64,000 bases of DNA from an uncultured Rhodospirillales bacterium. GTDB taxonomy: Bacteria; Pseudomonadota; Alphaproteobacteria; ATCC43930; CGMCC-115725. Below the pieces are notes generated by a model. That model had not been told where the DNA came from. It saw only the letters and a program-made list of their open reading frames with translations, and made no database searches. The stretch spans positions 124,001 through 188,000 of the forward strand of contig CAIJOA010000030.1 in assembly GCA_903822185.1 (NCBI GenBank), read 5' to 3'. A program made the position numbers and the translations under genes. This document shows positions 1-7,309 of this stretch, in pieces. Numbering within the stretch: the first letter of the stretch is position 1; every line of letters begins with the position of its first letter.

Positions 1-46
1 ACAACGGTTTAATCTCGTTCATCCCGCCTTAACGACAGGTTACGAG

Positions 47-130
47 ATTCACTTTTTGTTCTTGACGAGACCGGATCGATCTGATATAAATTCTGCATAC
101 TGAGATGAATGGCCCGGCGGTGTTGCCGGG
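47..130 (+). promoter_or_regulatory. Promoter cassette copy 1 (degenerate SOS box, sigma70 promoter, hairpin)
   Basis: A sigma70 promoter has TTGACG at 62-67 and TATAAA at 85-90, with a 17-base spacer. An ATTC-N7-GTTC element (47-61) directly upstream resembles the alphaproteobacterial LexA box with one half-site base changed. A CCCGGC/GCCGGG hairpin (113-130) follows but has no T run. The block is a diverged copy of the one at 2724-2814. Confidence 0.6.
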
Positions 131-686
131 ATTGGGTCGCGCAGTGCGCACAGGGTTTGTTGTCCCGTTCTTTCTCGCGCTGCCCCTCGGCGGTTGCGCC
201 TTGCCGCCGATCGTCGTTCTCGCTTCGTATGCAGCCGACGCGGTCAGCTACGCGGCGACCGATAAAACCGTCACCGATCATGTCTTCTCGGCCGTCGCGC
301 GCAGCGATTGCTCGTTTGTCCGCATCCTCAAGGAAAAGCCGATCTGCGTCGATGATCCGCAGCAGCCTTCGCCGGTGGCAGTCGCCGATGCGGCCCCCGC
401 AAGTGAAACGCCACCTGCCGACGCAACACAAACCGCAGACGCAACCCCGCGTGCCGATGCCGGTGCGCGCGATACCTATGTGATCATCGGCAGCTTTGCC
501 GAACCGAACAATGCCGAGCGGGCGCGTATTCGCTTCGCCGAATATCATCCGGTGATCCTGCAAGTGACGGCGCATGGCCGCGGCTTCAACCGCGTCGTCG
601 CCGGCCCGATGTCACATGACGAGGCGGCGGCGCTCAAGGCCAAGATGACAGCCGCCGCAACGACGCGAGACGCCGGCCGCGGCTGA
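105..686 (+). CDS. SPOR-domain lipoprotein
   Basis: This is a 193-residue putative lipoprotein. A hydrophobic leader ends in a lipobox (LGGC) near residue 31, followed by a mature N-terminus, an Ala/Pro/Asp-rich linker (about residues 85-123) and a C-terminal SPOR-like domain (YVIIGSFAEPNNAERARIRF onward). SPOR domains bind denuded septal peptidoglycan. The ATG at 105 lies only about 8 bases from the predicted transcription start. A GTG at 144 would place the signal peptide at the very N-terminus and may be the real start. It is the first gene of the phage-like cluster, separated from the terminase genes by a terminator. Whether it belongs to the phage or the host is unclear. Confidence 0.7.
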   Translation: MNGPAVLPGLGRAVRTGFVVPFFLALPLGGCALPPIVVLASYAADAVSYAATDKTVTDHVFSAVARSDCSFVRILKEKPICVDDPQQPSPVAVADAAPASETPPADATQTADATPRADAGARDTYVIIGSFAEPNNAERARIRFAEYHPVILQVTAHGRGFNRVVAGPMSHDEAAALKAKMTAAATTRDAGRG

Positions 687-717
687 CACGCTTATATTTC
701 ATGATTGATCTTTGATC

Positions 718-742
718 GCCCGGCCATCGCGCCGGGCTTTTT
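718..742 (+). terminator. Intrinsic terminator before the terminase small subunits
   Basis: The stem GCCCGG (718-723) pairs with CCGGGC (732-737) and is followed by five T. The next gene's ribosome site (GAGGAG) begins within about 10 bases. Confidence 0.6.
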
Positions 743-757
743 ATTGAGGAGCCGCCG

Positions 758-1210
758 ATGACGCCGCGCCAACGCCGTTTCGTCGATGAATATATTGTCG
801 ATCTCAACGGCCGCCAGGCCGCGATCCGCGCCGGCTATGCCGTCCCGAGTGCGGTGATGCGCGCCAGCGAGTTTTTGCGCCATCCGGAAATCGCCGCGGC
901 GATCGAAGCGGCGATGGCGACACGTTCGCGTCGTACCGGCATCACGCCCGCCCGCGTGCTCGAGGAATATGCCCGCATCGCCTTTGCCGATGCACGATTG
1001 CTGCGCGAATGGGGACCGGATGGCGTTGCCGTGAAGGACGCGTCCGCGTTATCCGAAGCAGCATCTGCCCTGATCTCGGCCATCGAAGCGCCGCGCAGTG
1101 GTAGTGGCGTTCGGATCGCGCTGCATGACAAGAACAAGGCGCTGGCCACCCTCGCGCGTATTCTCGGCCTCGAGAACGACGCGGTGATCATGCCGGCGGG
1201 CCACGCATGA
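758..1210 (+). CDS. Terminase small subunit 1
   Basis: This 150-residue protein has the Terminase_2-type N-terminus: TPRQRRFVDEY, then NGRQAAIRAGY, the helix-turn-helix that reads the packaging site, then a central segment (ARVLEEYARIAFADAR). It recognises phage DNA and delivers it to the large subunit. GAGGAG lies just upstream of the ATG. The stop overlaps the next start by four bases (ATGA), so the two small subunits are translationally coupled. It shares the same domain plan and several motifs with its neighbour, so the pair looks like an old duplication. Confidence 0.85.
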   Translation: MTPRQRRFVDEYIVDLNGRQAAIRAGYAVPSAVMRASEFLRHPEIAAAIEAAMATRSRRTGITPARVLEEYARIAFADARLLREWGPDGVAVKDASALSEAASALISAIEAPRSGSGVRIALHDKNKALATLARILGLENDAVIMPAGHA

Positions 1211-1746
1211 GAGAACGTATGAGGGAGCGTTATCGAAAATTCGTCGCCGCTTATCTGCGTGGCCTTAACGGCACGCAAGCGGCGATCAAGGCGGGCTATC
1301 GAGTGAAAAGCGCCACCTGCGCCGGTACCCGGCTGTTGAAGATTCCCGAGATCGCCGCCGCCATCGCCGCGGGCAAGAAAGAAATCGTCGCTGAGCGGTG
1401 CGTCACCGCCGACCGCGTTCTGCGCGAATATGCCCGCATCGCCTTTTCCGACATGCGCAACTATGTCGATTGGGACAAAGACGGGATCAAGCTGATGCCG
1501 CAGGAGGCGATCGACGATTTCAAGGCCGGCGCGATCGCCGATATCGACATCAGCCGGGACGGTGCGGTGGCAAAAGTCAAACTGCACGACAAGAAAGCCG
1601 CGCTCGACATGGTCGCGCGGCATGTCGGCCTCATCGCCCCGACCGGCAAGCGTCCCACCTACGATCAGACGCCGGCCGGCGCGGCAACGCGCAGCGAATT
1701 GGGGCAACGGTTGCGCCGCATCATCAAGAACGGTGGCGGTGCGTAA
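1207..1746 (+). CDS. Terminase small subunit 2 (paralogue)
   Basis: This 179-residue paralogue of the previous protein has YRKFVAAYLRGLNGTQAAIK in the DNA-binding region and RVLREYARIAFSDMR in the middle. It has a longer basic C-terminus (ELGQRLRRII). It overlaps the preceding stop by four bases. Two intact small subunits in tandem are uncommon. They might form a mixed oligomer or recognise different DNA sites; this is inference. Confidence 0.8.
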   Translation: MRERMRERYRKFVAAYLRGLNGTQAAIKAGYRVKSATCAGTRLLKIPEIAAAIAAGKKEIVAERCVTADRVLREYARIAFSDMRNYVDWDKDGIKLMPQEAIDDFKAGAIADIDISRDGAVAKVKLHDKKAALDMVARHVGLIAPTGKRPTYDQTPAGAATRSELGQRLRRIIKNGGGA

Positions 1747-1831
1747 CCGACGGCGTACCGGTTGCCGGGAATGGGCGCAGCGGCGACAATGCGCGTCGGC
1801 GCAACATCCCGGCCCTGTGTGAGACACGACC

Positions 1832-2347
1832 ATGAAGCTGCATATCGGCTCGAACTTCGCCGCCGAAGGCTGGACGACGCTCGATATCAATCCGGGGCCG
1901 GGCGTCGATCACGTCGGTGATTGCCGCGACCTGGGACAGTTCGCCGATAATTCATGCGAGACGATCTATGCCAGCCATGTGTTGGAACATATTCCCTATC
2001 GCGAGATCGACGCGGCGCTGAAGGAATGGCGGCGCGTTCTAAAACCGGGCGGCCTGTTGATGGTGGCGGTGCCGGATCTCGATATGCTGGCGCGGCTCTA
2101 TACCCAACCGCAGATGAGCCTACAGGATCGCTGGTTCATCGTGCAGATGATGTTCGGCGGTCAGTCCGATCCGCACGACATTCACTATGTTGGGTTTCAT
2201 GACGAGCTGTTGGGCTATTACCTGCGCGAGGCCGGCTTCGTCGAGATGCGCAAGGTCGAGAATTTCGGTCTCTTCAACGACACCAGCGCCGTGACCTACA
2301 AGGGCCTACGGATCAGCCTTAACCTGACGGCTCGTAAGCCGGTGTGA
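1832..2347 (+). CDS. Class I SAM-dependent methyltransferase
   Basis: The 171-residue protein has a Methyltransf_11-like core: a LHIGSN motif I variant at the N-terminus, an acidic loop (TLDIN), ASHVLEHIP and the LKPGGLLMVAVPD strand typical of methyltransferases that act on small molecules or sugars. No DNA-methyltransferase catalytic motif (DPPY or similar) is visible, so a role in restriction evasion is not supported. It sits between the small and large terminase genes, an unusual place, and may be a cargo (moron) gene. The substrate is unknown. Confidence 0.8.
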   Translation: MKLHIGSNFAAEGWTTLDINPGPGVDHVGDCRDLGQFADNSCETIYASHVLEHIPYREIDAALKEWRRVLKPGGLLMVAVPDLDMLARLYTQPQMSLQDRWFIVQMMFGGQSDPHDIHYVGFHDELLGYYLREAGFVEMRKVENFGLFNDTSAVTYKGLRISLNLTARKPV

Positions 2348-2381
2348 CGGCACGGAACGCGGCGGCGATTGCCGCGCACGA

Positions 2382-2609
2382 TCAATGCCGCGTGTCGTTC
2401 ACGGCGAGGAACGCCGCCTCATTCATTTTGCCGATGGCCCGCTCGAACCGCTCGATCGCCGCGACCTGCTCGACCATCTGGGCGATCGGCAATTCGCTGC
2501 GGTCGGGTAACGGCCGCGTCGCGCCATGCAAATGCAGCCCGGCTCGCGCCTCGCGATAAAAGTCTTCGCGGCGTTCGGCAGCTTCGATTTTGGTCAGCGG
2601 GCGGGGCAG
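2382..2609 (-). CDS. Possible small minus-strand protein with a non-ATG start
   Basis: On the minus strand an open frame runs from about 2717 to the stop at 2382. Its downstream part reads like real protein, for example KIEAAERREDFYREARAGLH and SELPIAQMVEQVAAIERFER, with high third-position GC. No ATG or GTG is available for the full frame. A GAGGAG element (around 2617-2622) is followed eight bases later by CTG at 2609, which would give 75 residues. The first ATG is much further in. It has no recognised family. Two short + strand ORFs (2385-2510 and 2526-2705) overlap it and are less convincing. Confidence 0.35.
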   Translation of the reverse strand: MPRPLTKIEAAERREDFYREARAGLHLHGATRPLPDRSELPIAQMVEQVAAIERFERAIGKMNEAAFLAVNDTRH

Positions 2610-2723
2610 GGCCGTATCTCCTCGTTCGATACGTATTTCTACGATACAGACCGGCGCCGGATCTTGATCTGGGTCAAGCGAGCGAAGGAAAGCGTAAGCC
2701 TCTAAGCTTGGCCCTGACTATTT

Positions 2724-2767
2724 GTTCCTATTTTGTTCTTGACGTGACCGGATCGAACTGATATAAA
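2724..2767 (+). promoter_or_regulatory. LexA (SOS) box plus sigma70 promoter before the terminase large subunit
   Basis: A perfect GTTC-N7-GTTC (2724-2738), the alphaproteobacterial LexA consensus, abuts a TTGACG -35 (2739-2744) that has 17-base spacing to a TATAAA -10 (2762-2767). LexA bound here would cover the -35 element, so expression of the packaging and structural genes would be DNA-damage inducible. The box, the promoter and the following hairpin are repeated in diverged form at 47-130. Confidence 0.7.
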
Positions 2768-2789
2768 AGTCGCACACTGAGATGAATGG

Positions 2790-2814
2790 CCCGGCGCGCT
2801 TCGCCGGGTTTTTT
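2790..2814 (+). terminator. Intrinsic terminator or attenuator just after the SOS promoter
   Basis: CCCGGCG (2790-2796) pairs with CGCCGGG (2802-2808), followed by six T. It begins about 15 bases after the predicted start of transcription, so most transcripts from the promoter would end at about 40 nucleotides unless terminated inefficiently or antiterminated. Confidence 0.65.
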
Positions 2815-2843
2815 GTTGCGCGGTTTTTCACGTTGGTGACGAA

Positions 2844-4157
2844 ATGGATCGCGACGAGGCCCAATCATTGTTGGCGCTGGTCGATGATCCGGCGCAGAGC
2901 GACGACGCGCTCGCCACCTTGCTCGACTGGTCGCATTGGGCGCGGCCGGCGCAAATGCCGCCGGCGGGCGATTGGCGTATTTGGTTGCTGCTCGCCGGTC
3001 GTGGTTTCGGCAAAACACGATGCGGCGCCGAGTTCATCCGTGGGCAGATCGAATGCGGCGCGGTGATGCGTGTCGCCTTGGTCGCGCCGACAGCGGCGGA
3101 TGCGCGCGATGTGATGGTGGAGGGCGAGAGCGGATTGTTGCGGATCGCGCCGCCGCAATGCCGGCCGGTGTTCGAGCCGTCGAAGCGGCGGCTCACCTGG
3201 CCGAACGGCGCGATCGCGACGATGTTTTCCGCCGACGAACCGGAGCGGCTGCGCGGGCCGCAATTCGATGCGGCCTGGTGCGACGAGCTGGCGGCGTGGC
3301 GCTATCCCGAGGCGTGGGACATGCTGATGATGGGCTTGCGTCTCGGCGATCGTCCGCGCGTTGTCGTGACGACGACGCCCAAGCCCGCGCGGCTGTTGCG
3401 CGATGTGATGGCGCAGAAGGATTGCGTGGTGACGCGCGGTTCGACGCGCGACAACAGCGCCAATCTCGCGCCGGGTTTCCTCGCTGCAGTTTTGCGCCAG
3501 TACGAAGGCACGCGGCTGGGCCGCCAGGAACTCGACGCCGAAATTCTCGACGACATGCCGGGCGCGCTCTGGACGCGCACGGCGATCGAGGCGTCGCGCG
3601 TTGCGGTGGTGCCGCCGCTGCGCCGTGTCGTCGTTGCCATCGATCCAGCGGTCAGCGTCGGTGAAAATTCGGATGAGACGGGCATCGTCGTCGTCGGCCT
3701 TGGCGGGGATCAGCAAGCTTACGTGTTGGACGATCTCTCGGGGCGGTTCCACCCGCAAGAATGGGCGTCGCGCGCGGTTGCCGCCTATCACGCGCATCGC
3801 GCCGATCGCATCGTTGCCGAGGTCAATAACGGCGGGGCGATGGTGCAGGCGACTCTGCGCACCGTCGATCCGACCATTGCCTACAAACCCGTTCATGCGG
3901 CGCGCGGCAAGATTGCCCGCGCCGAGCCGGTGGCCGCGCTTTATGAGCAAGGCCGGGTGCATCATCGCGGCGCTTTCCCCGCGCTGGAAGATCAGATGTG
4001 CATCTTCACCGGCGATCCTGCCGCCCGGACCGCGCCGCGCGAAAAGTCGGGTTCGCCCGACCGTGTCGATGCGCTGGTCTGGGCGGTCAGCGATCTGATG
4101 ATCGAGAATTTCGAGCCGGCGATCATGGATTATTACCGCGGTCTAACCGCGACTTAG
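2844..4157 (+). CDS. Terminase large subunit (DNA-packaging ATPase/nuclease)
   Basis: The 437-residue motor protein resembles GTA orfg2 and HK97-type terminases. Walker A is AGRGFGKTR (residues 51-59). Walker B with the catalytic Glu is FDAAWCDELAAW (141-152), and the coupling motif TTTPKP is near 177. The RNase H-like nuclease domain begins with VVVAIDPAVS (metal-binding Asp267) and ends with SPDRVDALVWA. The length is normal. The ribosome site is weak. It follows the SOS promoter and hairpin, and a dispersed-repeat block separates it from the portal gene. Confidence 0.93.
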   Translation: MDRDEAQSLLALVDDPAQSDDALATLLDWSHWARPAQMPPAGDWRIWLLLAGRGFGKTRCGAEFIRGQIECGAVMRVALVAPTAADARDVMVEGESGLLRIAPPQCRPVFEPSKRRLTWPNGAIATMFSADEPERLRGPQFDAAWCDELAAWRYPEAWDMLMMGLRLGDRPRVVVTTTPKPARLLRDVMAQKDCVVTRGSTRDNSANLAPGFLAAVLRQYEGTRLGRQELDAEILDDMPGALWTRTAIEASRVAVVPPLRRVVVAIDPAVSVGENSDETGIVVVGLGGDQQAYVLDDLSGRFHPQEWASRAVAAYHAHRADRIVAEVNNGGAMVQATLRTVDPTIAYKPVHAARGKIARAEPVAALYEQGRVHHRGAFPALEDQMCIFTGDPAARTAPREKSGSPDRVDALVWAVSDLMIENFEPAIMDYYRGLTAT

Positions 4158-4164
4158 GAAGGTT

Positions 4165-4231
4165 CACCACGGAGACAGGGAGAGCAGGGAGAAGAAAAAT
4201 CTTTCTCCGTGTTCTCTGTGTCTCCGTGGTG
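4165..4231. repeat. Inverted repeat CACCACGGAGACA...TGTCTCCGTGGTG
   Basis: Two 13-base arms (4165-4177 and 4219-4231) are exact inverse complements and flank a purine-rich core with partial internal complementarity. Elements of this sort are scattered in many bacterial chromosomes. Here one lies between the terminase and portal genes. Confidence 0.8.
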
Positions 4232-4241
4232 CGCCTCCTTT

Positions 4242-4320
4242 CGTCATTCCCGCGAAAGCGGGAATCCATGTCTCACGTCGCGATGATGTCCGATGGACCC
4301 CCGCTTTCGCGGGGGTGACG
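4242..4320. repeat. REP-type palindrome pair
   Basis: ATTCCCGCGAAAGCGGGAAT (4246-4265) and CCCCCGCTTTCGCGGGGG (4298-4315) are each palindromic. The wider arms (4242-4267 and 4295-4320) also pair with each other, giving a cruciform of the widespread 'CGTCATTCCCGCGAAAGCGGGAA' chromosomal type. The right arm ends about 25 bases before the portal start. Confidence 0.85.
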
Positions 4321-4344
4321 GGAAATATTGAACGGAGCCCACTC

Positions 4345-6255
4345 ATGTCCGAAAGCTTCATCGCGCGTGTCGCGCGCGGGATCGGTACGGCCTGGTTCGG
4401 GCCGCAGGCGCCGTTGCCGCCGGCTGCGCCGTCCGAGGTCGCGGGACGGCAGTTCGATTATCCGTTCGGCTTCAACCTCGCGGTCACGCCACGCGGCAAT
4501 GAACGCACCGGCTTTGCCGAATTGCGCGGCCTTGCCGACGCCAGCGACCTCGTGCGGCTGGCCGTCGAAACGCGCAAGGACCAGATCGAACGGCTGAGCT
4601 GGCGTATCCGGCCGCGCGGTATCGGTGGCGACAGCGCGGACGATCCGCGCATCGCAGCGCTGACCGATTTCTTCGCGCGGCCCGACCGGCGCAATGGCTG
4701 GCACGCCTGGCTGCGGCTCTTGCTTGAAGACCTGTTGGTGATCGACGCGCCAACGCTCTATCGCCGGCGCAATCGCCTCGGCGGGCTTTGGGCGCTCGAG
4801 GTGCTGGACGGTTCGACGATCAAGCGGCTGATCGACGATTGGGGCCGCACGCCCGCGCCGCCGTCGCCGGCCTATCAGCAGATTCTGAAAGGCATCCCGG
4901 CGGTCGATTACGACGTCACCGAATTGATCTATGCGCCGCGCAACGCCCGGGTTCACAAGGCTTATGGTTTCAGCCCGGTCGAGCAGGTGCAGATGGCGGT
5001 CAACATCGCCCTGCGCCGCCAGATCTATCAGCTTCAATATTATACCGAAGGGAATATCCCCGAAGCTTTGATCGGCGTTCCCGAGAGCTGGAATCCTGAC
5101 CAAATCCGGCAGTTCCAGTCCTATTGGGACTCGCTTCATCTTGGCGACACGGCGGAGCGGCGGCACGCCAAGTTCGTGCCGGGCGGCGTTGCCAAGACCT
5201 TCGTGCCGGTGCGCGAGCCGGCGATGAAAGACGCGTTCGACGAATGGCTGGCGCGCATCGTCTGCTACGCCTTCTCGCTGCCGCCGACCGCCTTCACCGG
5301 CCAGGTCAACCGCGCCACCGCCGAGACGGTGCAGGACGTCGCCGTCAGCGAAGGCCTTGTGCCGCTGCAGAACTGGGTGAAGCAACTGATCGATGGCGTC
5401 ATCGCCGAAGATTTTGGGGCGCCTGATCTCGAATTCGCCTGGGATGCCGATCGCGACATCGACCCAGCGGCGACCGCCTCGATCGCGGTCAGCTACGTTC
5501 AGGCCGGGATCAAGACGGTTGATGAGGTGCGGGCTGAACTGGGCCTGCCGCCGATGAAGGGTGGGCCGGCTGGCCCGAGCGTCGTGGAGAAAGCGACGGC
5601 GGCGGAGGTTCTTCGCCGGTACAACAGCGACCATTATGGCCCCGGTGATCGAGGGGGTGAGTTCGCGCCGAAGGGCGAGGGCGATGTTCAGGTGGCGTCG
5701 AATGGTCCCGCCACGAATGCCGCGATCGCGAAGCCCAAGCCTTGGGAGAATCAGCCCCATAGCGCGCTGAGGCAAAAGATCGCCGAAGAGGAACAATCGG
5801 CCGACAAAGAAAATGACGGATATGGACAACGTAATGCCGGCTCCAACGCCCTGGGCCGTTATCAGATGACATTGATTGCGCTTCAGGCGGCGCAGTGGAA
5901 AGATTCTCAGGGCAACTGGCTGCCATCGACCGGCATCAAAAGCGATCAGGATTTTCTCAAAAATCCCGAGGCTCAGGAACGGGCAATGACGGACTATCTG
6001 AACGATCTCGATTCTCAAATAAAAAGGCTTGGTTTGGCCTCCGAGGCCGGGCTTAAATATCAGGGAAAATCGGGGGAAATTACCGTGACGGAGGCGGGTC
6101 TGGTTGCGGCCTCCCATCGGGAGGGAGCCCCCGCTGTCAGAACATATTTCCGAGCGCTCCATAATAATGGCGATAAGACAAATACGCTGAAGATGAATGC
6201 ACAGCAGCTGCATATCGAGACACGGTTGAGGGAATTTCAGAATGTTGAATACTAA
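4345..6255 (+). CDS. Portal protein fused to a lysozyme-like C-terminal domain
   Basis: The ATG at 4345 has CGGAG seven bases upstream; the frame is open to a GTG at 4315 inside the REP repeat, which is unlikely. Residues 1 to about 410 are a phage portal of the HK97/GTA kind, forming the dodecameric vertex for DNA entry, with motifs such as TRKDQIERLSWRI, YGFSPVEQVQMAVN and AELGLPPM. Residues 424-447 are a polar Gly-rich linker (YNSDHYGPGDRGGEFAPKG). Residues 492-636 hold an extra domain with GSNALGRYQMT and AASHREGAPAV, resembling lysozyme-like muramidases. Portals of this family normally end near residue 400-430, so about 200 residues are additional. The last 14 bases overlap the next gene, which encodes an exported protein. 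The catalytic assignment is inferred. Confidence 0.85.
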   Translation: MSESFIARVARGIGTAWFGPQAPLPPAAPSEVAGRQFDYPFGFNLAVTPRGNERTGFAELRGLADASDLVRLAVETRKDQIERLSWRIRPRGIGGDSADDPRIAALTDFFARPDRRNGWHAWLRLLLEDLLVIDAPTLYRRRNRLGGLWALEVLDGSTIKRLIDDWGRTPAPPSPAYQQILKGIPAVDYDVTELIYAPRNARVHKAYGFSPVEQVQMAVNIALRRQIYQLQYYTEGNIPEALIGVPESWNPDQIRQFQSYWDSLHLGDTAERRHAKFVPGGVAKTFVPVREPAMKDAFDEWLARIVCYAFSLPPTAFTGQVNRATAETVQDVAVSEGLVPLQNWVKQLIDGVIAEDFGAPDLEFAWDADRDIDPAATASIAVSYVQAGIKTVDEVRAELGLPPMKGGPAGPSVVEKATAAEVLRRYNSDHYGPGDRGGEFAPKGEGDVQVASNGPATNAAIAKPKPWENQPHSALRQKIAEEEQSADKENDGYGQRNAGSNALGRYQMTLIALQAAQWKDSQGNWLPSTGIKSDQDFLKNPEAQERAMTDYLNDLDSQIKRLGLASEAGLKYQGKSGEITVTEAGLVAASHREGAPAVRTYFRALHNNGDKTNTLKMNAQQLHIETRLREFQNVEY

Positions 6256-7228
6256 AGTATTCGGCGCATGCTTGGTCGTTGCCGTGATCTTGGTATCTTT
6301 GAGTGCTGTTGTGCATGCCGATCAACGCGTGCTTCTGAAGCGTGGAGATGCATCTCCGGAATTAATGCGCTTGGCGCATGAAGCCTTCGACGCGGATTTT
6401 CAGAGTACGGCCAACATATTCCCGGAAAAGAACATTGAGCACGATGTGCTTAAAGGGATGGCGGACATCAACGGTGACGGGGTCGCCGAAGCCATCTTGG
6501 TTTCCGAATGGAGTTGCGGTTCAGCCGGATGCGGCTTGCGCGTTCTCCAGCGGAGGGACGACAAGTGGGTGACGATCCTCGATGGCAACGGCGACAAATA
6601 TTTCCTAATCCTTGATCGCAGGGATCAGGGCTATAACCGGATTTGCGCATCTTTTCTCAACATGTGGAATGGCGAGCGATATGACGAGGTTTACCCCAGC
6701 GCCTGGGCTAAAGACGTCGATCGACCATTCAAGTGCGGCGAACCTGGCGTTATCGCCCGAATGAGGAAGACGTCGAAATTTAAGGAAGTAAAACTGGCCT
6801 TGAACGCTGGTCCTGCGGTTGACGGCGCCGTGCGGGACTATGTTTCAAAGCAAAATAAAACCGTGGTCAAGCTCGAGAACTTCGCCCCCGATGCTGATAA
6901 ATCGATTCCTTTGTCTGTTGATCGCGAAATTGAAAAAGGGTCGGCGGATCTCAATGGCGATGGTGTCGGCGAAGTCTTCTTCATGATCAAGAAGCCGGCC
7001 TATTGCGGCATGTGGGGCTGCAAGATCTTTGTTCTGCAGAAGGAAGGCGGCGAATGGCGCACGCTGATTGATGATTACGGCTATTATTTTCGTGTCCTGA
7101 ACCAAAGCGACGACGGTCATCACCGCCTCTGCACCGGAGACCTGTGGATGTGGCAGGAGGATGGCTACAAGCGGGTCTTCGCGACGGAGCACGATGAGGT
7201 TAATTTAATTCCCACGAAGTGCGGCTAG
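6242..7228 (+). CDS. Exported two-repeat protein, candidate immunity to the portal-fused hydrolase
   Basis: The 328-residue protein has a cleavable signal peptide (about residues 1-26, ending VVHA). The mature part has two similar halves, each with an acidic DxNGDGVxE loop (DINGDGVAEAILV; DLNGDGVGEVFFM) followed by a Cys pair around GCG or WGC and a VLQ strand. The loop resembles FG-GAP or EF-like calcium sites. It starts inside the end of the portal gene, after GAGGGA, so expression is coupled. Its export, position and lack of any phage structural resemblance suggest a periplasmic inhibitor of the adjacent hydrolase domain. This is inference; the family is not named. Confidence 0.7.
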   Translation: MLNTKVFGACLVVAVILVSLSAVVHADQRVLLKRGDASPELMRLAHEAFDADFQSTANIFPEKNIEHDVLKGMADINGDGVAEAILVSEWSCGSAGCGLRVLQRRDDKWVTILDGNGDKYFLILDRRDQGYNRICASFLNMWNGERYDEVYPSAWAKDVDRPFKCGEPGVIARMRKTSKFKEVKLALNAGPAVDGAVRDYVSKQNKTVVKLENFAPDADKSIPLSVDREIEKGSADLNGDGVGEVFFMIKKPAYCGMWGCKIFVLQKEGGEWRTLIDDYGYYFRVLNQSDDGHHRLCTGDLWMWQEDGYKRVFATEHDEVNLIPTKCG

Positions 7229-7255
7229 CACGTCACCATTCGACATCGTCACGAA

Positions 7256-7278
7256 GGGCGCCTTGAGGGCGCCCTTTT
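7256..7278 (+). terminator. Intrinsic terminator after the first effector cassette
   Basis: GGGCGCC (7256-7262) pairs with GGCGCCC (7268-7274), with a TTGAG loop and four T. It lies between the exported protein and the prohead protease. Confidence 0.7.
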
Positions 7279-7309
7279 CATTTTCACGGTTACATCAGGA
7301 GACATGTTC

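Noticed and set aside
2385-2705. Two short + strand ORFs (2385-2510 and 2526-2705) in one frame
   Set aside because: They are separated by a stop and have weak sequence; the minus-strand frame over the same bases looks more protein-like.
47-2814. Direct repeat at 47-130 and 2724-2814 as prophage attachment sites
   Set aside because: The repeat consists of promoter and operator elements and flanks only the terminase small subunit region; no integrase or tRNA is near.
4273-6213. Very long minus-strand open frame opposite the portal gene
   Set aside because: It is the high-GC antisense shadow of the portal; it has a His/Arg/Gly-rich composition, no domain and no ribosome site.
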